Assembly (NCBI GenBank): GCA_032718475.1
Contig: JAUCBJ010001992.1
Span: 1-64,000, forward strand
DNA from: Nemertoderma westbladi
Lineage: Eukaryota > Xenacoelomorpha > Nemertodermatida > Nemertodermatidae
Length of the DNA stretch: 64,000 nt
Direction: 5' to 3'
Within the stretch, counting starts at the first letter, position 1; each line of letters begins with the position of its first letter. A program made the position numbers and the translations under genes. Below, one piece after another: positions 26,001-38,299 of this stretch. The notes under the pieces were generated by a model. It did not search any database. It worked only from the letters and a program-made list of their open reading frames with translations, and was not told where the DNA came from.

Positions 26001-29000
26001 TGAATTAAATAATACTGTGTAAACACACTTTGTCAAACAATGTAATTAAATATTACTGTGTGATATTGTTACTGTATGAACACTCTTTGTCAAACAATGT
26101 AATTAAATATTACTGTTTGAACACACTTTGTCAAACAATGTAATTAAATATTACTGTATGAACACTCTTTGTCAAACAATGTAATTAAATATTACTGTGT
26201 GAACACACTTTGTCAAACAATGTAATTAAATATTACTGTGTGAACACTCTTTGTCAAACAATGAATTAAATATTACTGTGTGAACACACTTTGTCAAACA
26301 ATGTAATTAAATATTACTGTGTGATATTGTTACTGTATGAACATTCTTTGTCAAACAATGTAATTAAATATTACTGTGTGAACACACTTTGTCAAACAAT
26401 GAATTAAATAATACTGTGTGAACACACTTTGTCAAACAATGTAATTAAATATTACTGTTTGAACACACTTTGTCAAACAATGTAATTAAATATTACTGTA
26501 TGAACACTCTTTGTCAAACAATGTAATTAAATATTACTGTGTGAACACACTTTGTCAAACAATGTAATTAAATATTACTGTGTGAACACTCTTTGTCAAA
26601 CAATGAATTAAATATTACTGTGTGAACACACTTTGTCAAACAATGTAATTAAATATTACTGTGTGATATTGTTACTGTATGACCACTCTTTGTCAAACAA
26701 TGTAATTAAATATTACTGTGTGAACACTCTTTGTCAAACAATGAATTAAATAATACTGTGTGAACACACTTTGTCAAACAATGTAATTAAATATTACTGT
26801 GTGATATTGTTACTGTATGAACACTCTTTGTCAAACAATGTAATTAAATATTACTGTGTGAACACTCTTTATCAAACAATGTAATTAAATATTACTGTGT
26901 GAACACACTTTGTCAAACAATGTAATTAAATATTACTGTGTGAACACTCTTTGTCAAACAATGTAATTAAATATTACTGTGTGAACACTCTTTGTCAAAC
27001 AATGAATTAAATAATACTGTGTAAACACACTTTGTCAAACAATGTAATTAAATATTACTGTGTGATATTGTTACTGTATGAACACTCTTTGTCAAACAAT
27101 GTAATTAAATATTACTGTTTGAACACACTTTGTCAAACAATGTAATTAAATATTACTGTATGAACACTCTTTGTCAAACAATGTAATTAAATATTACTGT
27201 GTGAACACACTTTGTCAAACAATGTAATTAAATATTACTGTGTGAACACTCTTTGTCAAACAATGAATTAAATATTACTGTGTGAACACACTTTGTCAAA
27301 CAATGTAATTAAATATTACTGTGTGATATTGTTACTGTATGAACACTCTTTGTCAAACAATGTAATTAAATATTACTGTGTGAACACACTTTGTCAAACA
27401 ATGAATTAAATAATACTGTGTGAACACACTTTGTCAAACAATGTAATTAAATATTACTGTGTGATATTGTTACTGTATGAACACTCTTTGTCAAACAATG
27501 TAATTAAATATTACTGTGTGAACACTCTTTATTAAACAATGTAATTAAATATTACCGTGTGAACACACTTTGTCAAACAATGTAATTAAATATTACTGTG
27601 TGAACACTCTTTGTCAAACAATGTAATTAAATATTACTGTGTGAACACTCTTTCTCAAACAATGTAATTAAATATTACTGTGTGAACACTCTTTGTCAAA
27701 CAATGAATTAAATAATACTGTGTGAACACACTTTGTCAAAACAATGTAATTAAATATTACTGTGTGACATTGTTACTGTATGAACACACTTTGTCAAACA
27801 ATGTAATTAAATATTACTGTGTGATATTGTTACTGTATGAACACTATTTGTCAAACAATGTAATTAAATATTACTGTGTGAACACTCTTTATCAAACAAT
27901 GTAATTAAATATTACCGTGTGAACACACTTTGTCAAACAATGTAATTAAATATTACTGTGTGAACACTCTTTGTCAAACAATGTAATTAAATATTACTGT
28001 GTGAACACTCTTTCTCAAACAATGTAATTAAATATTACTGTGTGAACACTCTTTGTCAAACAATGAATTAAATAATACTGTGTGAACACACTTTGTCAAA
28101 ACAATGTAATTAAATATTACTGTGTGATATTGTTACTGTATGAACACACTTTGTCAAACAATGTAATTAAATATTACTGTGTGAACACTCTTTGTCAAAC
28201 AATGTAATTAAATATTACTGTGTGAACACTCTTTCTCAAACAATGAATTAAATAATACTGTGTAAACACACTTTGTCAAACAATGTAATTAAATATTACT
28301 GTGTGAAATTGTTACTGTATGAACACTCTTTGTCAAACAATGTAATTAAATATTACTGTTTGAACACACTTTGTCAAACAATGTAATTAAATATTACTGT
28401 ATGAACACTTTTTGTCAAACAATGTAATTAAATATTACTGTGTGAACACACTTTGTCAAACAATGTAATTAAATATTACTGTGTGAACACTCTTTGTCAA
28501 ACAATGAATTAAATATTACTGTGTGAACACACTTTGTCAAACAATGTAATTAAATATTACTGTGTGATATTGTTACTGTATGAACACTCTTTGTCAAACA
28601 ATGTAATTAAATATTACTGTGTGAACACACTTTGTCAAACAATGAATTAAATAATACTGTGTGAACACACTTTGTCAAACAATGTAATTAAATATTACTG
28701 TTTGAACACACTTTGTCAAACAATGTAATTAAATATTACTGTATGAACACTCTTTGTCAAACAATGTAATTAAATATTACTGTGTGAACACACTTTGTCA
28801 AACAATGTAATTAAATATTACTGTGTGAACACTCTTTGTCAAACAATGAATTAAATATTACTGTGTGAACACACTTTGTCAAACAATGTAATTAAATATT
28901 ACTGTGTGATATTGTTACTGTATGAACACTCTTTGTCAAACAATGTAATTAAATATTACTGTGTGAACACTCTTTATCAAACAATGTAATTAAATATTAC

Positions 29001-32000
29001 CGTGTGAATACACTTTGTCAAACAATGTAATTAAATATTACTGTGTGAACACTCTTTGTCAAACAATGTAATTAAATATTACTGTGTGAACACTCTTTCT
29101 CAAACAATGTAATTAAATATTACTGTGTGAACACTCTTTGTCAAACAATGAATTAAATAATACTGTGTGAACACACTTTGTCAAAACAATGTAATTAAAT
29201 ATTACTGTGTGATATTGTTACTGTATGAACACACTTTGTCAAACAATGTAATTAAATATTACTGTGTGAACAAACTTTGTCAAACAATGTAATTAAATAT
29301 TACTGTGTGAACAAACTTTGTCAAACAATGTAATTAAATATTACTGTGTGAACACTCTTTGTCAAACAATGAATTAAATAATACTGTGTGAACACACTTT
29401 GTCAAAACAATGTAATTAAATATTACTGTGTGATATTGTTACTGTATGAACACTCTTTGTCAAACAATGTAATTAAATATTACTGAGTGAACACACTTTG
29501 TCAAACAATGTAATTAAATATTACTGTGTGATATTGTTACTGTATGAACACTCTTTGTCAAACAATGAATTAAATAATACTGTGTGAACACACTTTGTCA
29601 AACAATGAATTAAATATTACTGTGTGATATTGTTACTGTATGAACACACTTTGACAAACAATGTAATTAAATATTACTGTGTGAACACACTTTGTCAAAC
29701 AATGAATTAAATATTACTGTGTGATATTGTTACTGTATGAACACTCTTTGTCAAACAATGTAATTAAATATTACTGTGTGAACACACTTTGTCAAACAAT
29801 GTAATTAAATATTACTGTGTGATATTGTTACTGTATGAACACTCTTTGTCAAACAATGAATTAAATAATACTGTGTGAACACACTTTGTCAAACAATGTA
29901 ATTAAATATTACTGTGTGATATTGTTACTGTATGAACACTCTTTGTCAAACAATGTAATTAAATATTACTGTGTGAACACTCTTTATCAAACAATGTAAT
30001 TAAATATTACCGTGTGAACACACTTTGTCAAACAATGTAATTAAATATTACTGTGAACACTCTTTGTCAAACAATGTAATTAAATATTACTGTGTGAACA
30101 CTCTTTCTCAAACAATGTAATTAAATATTACTGTGTGAACACTCTTTGTCAAACAATGAATTAAATAATACTGTGTGAACACACTTTGTCAAAACAATGT
30201 AATTAAATATTACTGTGTGATATTGTTACTGTATGAACACACTTTGTCAAACAATGTAATTAAATATTACTGTGTGATATTGTTACTGTATGAACACTCT
30301 TTGTCAAACAATGTAATTAAATATTACTGTGTGAACACTCTTTATCAAACAATGTAATTAAATATTACCGTGTGAACACACTTTGTCAAACAATGTAATT
30401 AAATATTACTGTGTGAACACTCTTTGTCAAACAATGTAATTAAATATTACTGTGTGAACACTCTTTCTCAAACAATGTAATTAAATATTACTGTGTGAAC
30501 ACTCTTTGTCAAACAATGAATTAAATAATACTGTGTGAACACACTTTGTCAAAACAATGTAATTAAATATTACTGTGTGATATTGTTACTGTATGAACAC
30601 ACTTTGTCAAACAATGTAATTAAATATTACTGTGTGAACACACTTTGTCAAACAATGTAATTAAATATTACTGTGTGAACACTCTTTGTCAAACAATGTA
30701 ATTAAATATTACTGTGTGAACACACTTTGTCAAACAATGAATTAAATATTTCTGTGTGATATTGTTACTGTATGAACACTCTTTGTCAAACAATGTAATT
30801 AAATATTACTGTGTGAACACACTTTGTCAAACAATGTAATTAAATATTACTGTGTGATATTGTTACTGTATGAACACTCTTTGTCAAACAATGAATTAAA
30901 TAATACTGTGTGAACACACTTTGTCAAACAATGCAATTAAATATTACTGTGTGATATTGTTACTGTATGAACACTCTTTGTCAAACAATGTAATTAAATA
31001 TTACTGTGTGAACACTCTTTATCAAACAATGTAATTAAATATTACCGTGTGAACACACTTTGTCAAACAATGTAATTAAATATTACTGTGTGAACACTCT
31101 TTGTCAAACAATGTAATTAAATATTACTGTGTGAACACTCTTTCTCAAACAATGTAATTAAATATTACTGTGTGAACACTCTTTGTCAAACAATGAATTA
31201 AATAATACTGTGTGAACACACTTTGTCAAAACAATGTAATTAAATATTACTGTGTGATATTGTTACTGTATGAACACACTTTGTCAAACAATGTAATTAA
31301 ATATTACTGTGTGATATTGTTACTGTATGAACACTCTTTGTCAAACAATGTAATTAAATATTACTGTGTGAACACTCTTTATCAAACAATGTAATTAAAT
31401 ATTACTGTGTGAACACACTTTGTCAAACAATGTAATTAAATATTACTGTGTGAACACTCTTTGTCAAACAATGTAATTAAATATTACTGTGTGAACACTC
31501 TTTGTCAAACAATGAATTTAATAATACTGTGTAAACACACTTTGTCAAACAATGTAATTAAATATTACTGTGTGATATTGTTACTGTATGAACACTCTTT
31601 GTCAAACAATGTAATTAAATATTACTGTTTGAACACACTTTGTCAAACAATGTAATTAAATATTACTGTATGAACACTCTTTGTCAAACAATGTAATTAA
31701 ATATTACTGTGTGAACACACTTTGTCAAACAATGTAATTAAATATTACTGTGTGAACACTCTTTGTCAAACAATGAATTAAATATTACTGTGTGAACACA
31801 CTTTGTCAAACAAAGTAATTAAATATTACTGTGTGATATTGTTACTGTATGAACACTCTTTGTCAAACAATGTAATTAAATATTACTGTGGGAACACACT
31901 TTGTCAAACAATGTAATTAAATATTACTGTATGAACACTCTTTGTCAAACAATGTAATTAAATATTACTGTGTGAACACACTTTGTCAAACAATGTAATT

Positions 32001-32645
32001 AAATATTACTGTGTGAACACTCTTTGTCAAACAATGAATTAAATATTACTGTGTGAACACACTTTGTCAAACAATGTAATTAAATATTACTGTGTGATAT
32101 TGTTACTGTATGAACACTCTTTGTCAAACAATGTAATTAAATATTACTGTGTGAACACACTTTGTCAAACAATGTAATTAAATATTACTGTGTGAACACA
32201 CTTTGTCAAACAATGTAATTAAATATTACTGTGTGAACACACTTTGTCAAACAATGTAATTAAATATTACTGTATGAACACTCTTTGTCAAACAATGTAA
32301 TTAAATATTACTGTGTGAACACACTTTGTCAAACAATGTAATTAAATATTACTGTATGAACACTCTTTGTCAAACAATGTAATTAAATATTACTGTGTGA
32401 ACACACTTTGTCAAACAATGTAATTAAATATTACTGTGTGAACACTCTTTGTCAAACAATGAATTAAATATTACTGTGTGAACACACTTTGTCAAACAAT
32501 GTAATTAAATATTACTGTGTGATATTGTTACTGTATGAACACTCTTTGTCAAACAATGTAATTAAATATTACTGTGTGAACACACTTTGTCAAACAATGT
32601 AATTAAATATTACTGTGTGAACACACTTTGTCAAACAATGTAATT
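20018..32645. repeat. Satellite C, 41/57-bp units with higher-order structure
   Basis: 12.6-kb array. The basic unit is 41 bp and contains AATTAAATATTACTGTG and ACACTTTGTCAAACAATG. A long form adds 16 bp (TGATATTGTTACTGTA), giving 57 bp. Further variants alternate: CACACTTTG or CACTCTTTG, CAATGTAATT or CAATGAATT, TTTATC, TTTCTC, and AAAACAATG. Variant blocks recur in the same order; for example a rare GAATTAATTATTTCTG unit occurs at 21135, 22461 and 24089. A ~180-bp variant block starts at 27722, 30175 and 31212. Short ORFs inside are by-products. Confidence 0.97.
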
Positions 32646-32776
32646 TCAATAATAAATGCAAAAACGGCAGCTGATTAATTTAAAATGCAAAATTTCTCCA
32701 AACATATTTTTTTGTAATTAATGAATGAATAATTTCAGACGTATCAAAGCCATTCGAGACGAGGGCGTGTTCGTCG
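32646..32776. other. Short AT-rich spacer after array C
   Basis: Unique sequence separating array C from promoter-like elements. TTTCAG at about 32735-32740 followed by a 22-codon open stretch to TGA could be read as a terminal exon, but this is too short to support. Confidence 0.4.
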
Positions 32777-32897
32777 TGACGTCAGAAACTCTAACTAATT
32801 TACATTGAACGAGGAATGAACTTCACCTCTGCGGTGCAGCTGCGAACCATCTATGGGAGATAGCGAAGTCAACTTATTATTGGCTACTTTATAAAGG
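32777..32897 (+). promoter_or_regulatory. Promoter-like cluster: CRE, inverted CCAAT, TATA
   Basis: A perfect palindromic CRE, TGACGTCA, at 32777-32784; ATTGGC (inverted CCAAT) at 32878-32883; TTTATAAAG at 32888-32896. Order and spacing fit a + strand pol II core promoter with a start near 32920-32930. Downstream, ATG at 33120 opens a short hydrophobic frame (ISIAAVLLLY) followed by GTACGT, a possible splice donor, so a signal-peptide first exon is conceivable. I could not find later exons. Confidence 0.35.
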
Positions 32898-34691
32898 TTC
32901 AACATCATCTCCAGCCAATTAATAACTTACTGCACCTTCGTTCAGATATCGAATCGAATGGCAGGACAGGGAAAGAAATCCTACAAGTAACCAAACGATA
33001 ACACCTGGGCAGCAGGCACCTGTGGCACGACCCCTAGCGGAGGACCGTAGAACTGTCAAGTGATCAGCATCCGCGTGTACAACAGGCCAAGTGTTAGCGT
33101 CGGAGTAAAAACTACTGAAATGGTACATATGGAAATGATAAGTATAGCGGCGGTACTACTATTGTACGTGGGCAAGATAACTAAGATAAGACGTTTTCTA
33201 GCCTTCTGGCGGGTTTGCCTATTAAAATTGCGATTTCTGAAAGACTGACAACAACAGTATATTGGTATCTATTTAATTTTCTTATTGCTTTCTACAAAAA
33301 GAATAAGTTTAAAAACACGAGATCGTACTAGTTCTGTTTGAAAAGGAGTCGAGACACTGTTTGAATTTGGATTGTAAGTATTACATATTTCCTCAATATA
33401 ATCAAAAATTCAGCCCAGTAATATGTCACTATTATATTGAAATATAAGCCTACTATATAATACTTGTTAAGAAACAAAAGGGTGGCAAATCGCAACCATA
33501 AATAATAATTAATTCATGGCGTTAGTTGCAATGCTGGTGTGCTAAGCCATCGATATGGGAACCTGATCTCTACTGGATAGCCAGTAAAGGAGTGTTCAAC
33601 CATGGAAGTAAGAGTGTCGTCCTTCCTGCCTTACAGATGGGGCCGCCAAGGAATGGGAGAATGACGGCCAATGAAGATGAGTCGTCTATTTGCCTTCGGT
33701 GTTTCGGATTTAATGTTCACGTCACATTTAATTTATCGAACTTAAAATCGATCACAACTCCCCGTTAAAAGGGCCTGATAAAAGGAATGCACGACTTCTA
33801 ATAGGTAAATTCAAGTTCTTATGCTTATTTCCGCAATCACATTCCCGATATAGAAACCATTTGTAACGGGCCATTGTTCCCGGCCGCTGTGCCGATGAAG
33901 GGCCCTATAAGTAGACCCACCCACACCCATATCACGAGTGTTAAAACTTCTTGCACTTACGTTTTACATAAACTAGAGTACACCTACCTACAGTAACCAA
34001 TTCACAAACCAAAATATACATACAATGTAACCTATTGAGTCTTTCGTTAGCTCAACGTATAAAAACGGAATACAAATTTCAAGAAAATCTATACGCACAT
34101 GCATTGAATAAACAAGTAAAGGAAACCAACGTCAGATGGCGCTACTAAATCACATCCGGTTACATTCCTGTAATAATACGGAATGGAATACACACATACC
34201 GGATTAAAGTCCATTATTATTGTGTTTCCTATGCCAACGCATTTAAATGCGTTATTATCGTTACCAAAATGAATGTCGAATAACTAACGCATGGATAGTA
34301 TTGCGGATAAGGAAGACGATATGAGTAGAGAGTGGAGGTTAACCACATGGGGTTGTTGGCAATGGGCAGTTGGGTTGGAATGTTGGCAACATTGGGTCAC
34401 ACGGCCTTGGAATGCGAAACTTTAACAAGGCAGACGGATTGCCAACCATATGGCGACCGGTTAATAATAATCGTTAATAATGAGCGGGTGCGAAATGGTA
34501 ATTAATAAGTAATAAACACAGAAACACTCGGTGATTGATCCGTATTGCTTTTTGATTCAAAGCTATTGATATAATATTTGGTAATAATATAAGAAACATA
34601 CTCCGAAAGACTTTTATTTGGGCCAGTCTAGACAGCTTCGTGTTAAACCGTTTCAATCGCGTGACTCATATCGCTATACAACTACTGTAAT
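32898..34691. other. Unannotated unique sequence
   Basis: About 1.8 kb with no recognisable gene, RNA or transposon end. Short ORFs (33060-33248, 33526-33768, 34474-34656) have no family resemblance, and their sequence looks like random translation of AT-rich DNA. Confidence 0.5.
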
Positions 34692-34732
34692 GGGAACCCG
34701 TCTGGTGTATGTCCCTCCAGGTTTGGGTTCCC
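34692..34732. other. Hairpin: GGGAACCC ... GGGTTCCC
   Basis: Perfect 8-bp inverted repeat (34692-34699 and 34725-34732) with a 25-nt loop, flanked by unique sequence. Function unknown; not a tRNA arm set. Confidence 0.45.
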
Positions 34733-34981
34733 GAGGAGTGTGGCATGTAGACTATTTGCGGGGGCCGCCTTAGGTACCAGTGCTATACTTATTTTTTACA
34801 AGGGGTGTCAATCTCAGTCACTGGGTGTCCGTAACTTCATATTTAACTCCCACCCACACCAGTATGATTGGCGCACACGGTTTAAATTGGAATTGAAGAG
34901 CTGCGGATATTCCAATAGGTTCATTTTATACTCATTAGACAACCCAATACTAATTGTAAATATGGTGTGGTTGGTAGAGAC

Positions 34982-35277
34982 GGGGGGGGGGGGGGGGGGG
35001 GGGGGGGGGCTGGACGCAAATCCCATCGAATTAAAAATTCGCATTAATGTTAAATTCTTAATTTGGGAAAGGAGCAGCTTACAGTGGCACGTTTTTCTAA
35101 CCAACACAATAAACTAAAGTCAATAGAACAGGTTACAGTTTTAATTTTGGGAGTAATCAGCTGTAATTTGCATCTATTTTCCATTGGAAAGAGATTAATT
35201 TTCATTTGTTGCCGATGGTATTTCCTCCTCCTCCCCCCCCCCCCCCCCCCCCATTGGTAGGGAGAGGAGGGGGGGGG
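34982..35277. repeat. Homopolymer tracts: G28, C20 and G9
   Basis: 28 consecutive G at 34982-35009, 20 C at 35233-35252 and 9 G at 35269-35277. Lengths may be inexact because such tracts are hard to sequence. The frames running through them (poly-Gly, poly-Pro) are not genes. Confidence 0.9.
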
Positions 35278-36210
35278 TTGGTTGTCCCCCTGGCCAATTC
35301 CCTTCATATCCAGGCCAACATATTAATTTGACTAATGACTACTAATTAACATATTAGTTACTGAATGTACCTTGTAATTTTTGGGTAAGATATTGGGAAT
35401 CCCCATCCATAACGCATTTCATCAATAATCAAAAACTCACACGATTAAAGAAACTTAAGTTTATGCTTATAGAATTTTTTTATAAATAAACTGCAACAGA
35501 AAAGTGAAAAACACGGTATAAAAAGTTGAACCAACGATTTATGGCTAAACACAAATTATTACTTAGAAATACAATAACTAAAATTATTAATTAATATAAC
35601 ATAATATTTACGTAAATTAAAGGCATTATTGTTTGATTGAAAAGATTAAAACATATTAATTAATACATCAAGATTGATTACTAAACGAATACTTTAATAA
35701 TAATTATATAAATTATTAATATCCAATGTTATGAATGAATGCACTCTTTACCGATAAGCCGCCCCCATATGATAAACTCTGTCGCAATAGAATATTCTAT
35801 AAGATATTTGTAACTAATTAGCAATTAAATATTTTGCTCCACAACTAATTAGCTTAAACGATAAACTTGTACGGAAGCAAATAAATTTAGCGAGAGATTT
35901 TCTGTATCTCAAATAGAAAATGATAACTTAATATAAAAAAAGTGTAAACACATAAAAATATTAATCAGACAATAGTTTGTAGCTTAAGTGCAAATATAGA
36001 ATAATGTCATATTGATACGGCCAACGTCATTACCGCGCGGTTTAATTATTTATCTAAAGGTCGGTGTAGTTTGATTAGTAAAAAAATATATAAAGTTAAA
36101 TAATATAAGTTAAAGTGTAAAATATATATTATTATGTAAATAAAGACGAGATAACTCATAGAGAACTGCTGCGAAATATGTGATAATAGCGTCAATTTTA
36201 TGGGAACAAG
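35278..36210. other. Very AT-rich spacer
   Basis: No genes, RNAs or transposon ends identified in roughly 930 bp between the G/C tracts and array D. Confidence 0.5.
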
Positions 36211-37414
36211 AAGCCGCAGATGTTCGTTAGGTACATAGCCGTAGATGTTCGTTAGGTACATACCTGTAGATGTTCGTTAGGTACATAGCCGTAGATGTTC
36301 GTTAGGTACATAGCCGTAGATGTTCGTTAGGTACATAGCCGTAGATGTTCGTTAGGTACATAGCCGTAGATGTTCGTTAGGTACATAGCCGTAGATGTTC
36401 GTTAGGTACATAGCCGTAGATGTTCGTTAGGTACATAGCCGTAGATGTTCGTTAGGTACATAGCCGTAGATGTTCGTTAGGTACATAGCCGTAGATGTTC
36501 GTTAGGTACATAGCCGTAGATGTTCGTTAGGTACATAGCCGTAGATGTTCGTTAGGTACATAGCCGTAGATGTTCGTTAGGTACATAGCCGTAGATGTTC
36601 GTTAGGTACATAGCCGTAGATGTTCGTTAGGTACATAGCCGTAGATGTTCGTTAGGTACATAGCCGTAGATGTTCGTTAGGTACATAGCCGTAGATGTTC
36701 GTTAGGTACATAGCCGTAGATGTTCGTTAGGTACATAGCCGTAGATGTTCGTTAGGTACATAGCCGTAGATGTTCGTTAGGTACATAGCCGTAGATGTTC
36801 GTTAGGTACATAGCCGTAGATGTTCGTTAGGTACATAGCCGTAGATGTTCGTTAGGTACATAGCCGTAGATGTTCGTTAGGTACATAGCCGTAGATGTTC
36901 GTTAGGTACATAGCCGTAGATGTTCGTTAGGTACATAGCCGTAGATGTTCGTTAGGTACATAGCCGTAGATGTTCGTTAGGTACATAGCCGTAGATGTTC
37001 GTTAGGTACATAGCCGTAGATGTTCGTTAGGTACATAGCCGTAGATGTTCGTTAGGTACATAGCCGTAGATGTTCGTTAGGTACATAGCCGTAGATGTTC
37101 GTTAGGTACATAGCCGTAGATGTTCGTTAGGTACATAGCCGTAGATGTTCGTTAGGTACATAGCCGTAGATGTTCGTTAGGTACATAGCCGTAGATGTTC
37201 GTTAGGTACATAGCCGTAGATGTTCGTTAGGTACATAGCCGTAGATGTTCGTTAGGTACATAGCCGTAGATGTTCGTTAGGTTTACGTAGCCGTAGATGT
37301 TCGTTAGGTACATAGCCGTAGATGTTCGTTAGGTACATAGCCGTAGATGTTCGTTAGGTACATAGCCGTAGATGTTCGTTAGGTACATAGCCGTAGATGT
37401 TCGTTAGGTACATA
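36211..37414. repeat. Minisatellite D, 25-bp unit, about 48 near-identical copies
   Basis: The unit contains GTAGATGTTCGTTAGGTACA followed by TAGCC. Only a few units differ: the first (GCAGATG), one near 36259 (CATACCTG) and one near 37282 (GTTTACGTAGCC). The rest appear identical, pointing to very recent amplification or strong homogenisation. It lies about 0.9 kb beyond the 3' end of the Daple-like gene. Confidence 0.97.
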
Positions 37415-38299
37415 AGTTAGTTACGTTGAAATAACTATTTACACAGAATAATATATAAATTCCATTTACATTGCATAACAGATATAAATAAACCTGTTAC
37501 AATTAAAGAATTATAAATACTGATATTCTCTTACGATTAAGTGAAATATAAAATCCATGGGTTTATTGTTAACAAGGAAGATTGAGTTTTATATGGAAGA
37601 CAATTACATTTGTGTTTTGGGCAGTTTTTTGTAGCTACAATCGGTAATATTGTGCGTGAGTTTGTATCTGTGTGGTTTAATATGATGTGCTGCAGCGATA
37701 CTGAAAAAATATACGGGAAAATACCTTTGTAATTATCATATAAATCAATAAATTTAAGTAATTAATAAACATATATTCCTGAAAGGCCACAAAATCAAAC
37801 CAACATTATAAACTAAAACTATAAACTAAAACTATAAACTAAATGATATTGAGCACTAGAAACGAGACAGACCCATTGGCATATTGTATTTTGGTGGATT
37901 ACGTTGTCCCTAACAACGACCGTAGTTCCAACATTATTTAGTAAAAAGTAACAATAATAAATAAATATATTGTAATCGAATTGTAATAAAAAATAATTTT
38001 CGGACAAAGTTACATAAAACGCGGCGAGGGATTTATAAATATTACAAACATATTTACCTCTGATATTATTATTTTAGTTCAACCAACAAATTAAGTAGGT
38101 TTATTTTTCCGTTCCCTAATTACATTTTAATTTTATAGTAAAAATAAAATTATCGAATGAAAGAAAAGTTATCAGCCAATCCGTAACAGCAGTATGAAAA
38201 ATTACACATATTTGAGTTATTAAGACGGTTAAAAAAAATAATTTAAATTAATAGAGAGGAATAATTATCGATTGTATTAGCCGAACCTTAACTAATCCT
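37415..38299. other. AT-rich 3' flank of the Daple-like gene
   Basis: Likely contains the 3' UTR of the minus-strand gene at 38300. Around 37803-37842 there are three to four copies of a 13-bp repeat, ACTATAAACTAAA. No other gene was found. Confidence 0.5.
38100..38105 (-). terminator. Candidate polyadenylation signal of the Daple-like gene
   Basis: AATAAA on the minus strand about 195 nt past the stop codon. It is the nearest canonical hexamer seen downstream, but AT-rich flanks make chance matches likely. Confidence 0.4.

Noticed and set aside
20018-32645. A CRISPR-like array of short repeats and spacers
   Set aside because: The repeats are directly tandem without unique spacers, and the window is clearly eukaryotic.
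32735-32810. Splice-acceptor-like TTTCAG followed by a 22-codon frame ending in TGA
   Set aside because: Too short and without recognisable homology; it overlaps the CRE-like element.
34740-35117. 125-codon + strand ORF with poly-Gly
   Set aside because: Its length depends on the G28 tract, and the rest has no protein-like conservation features.
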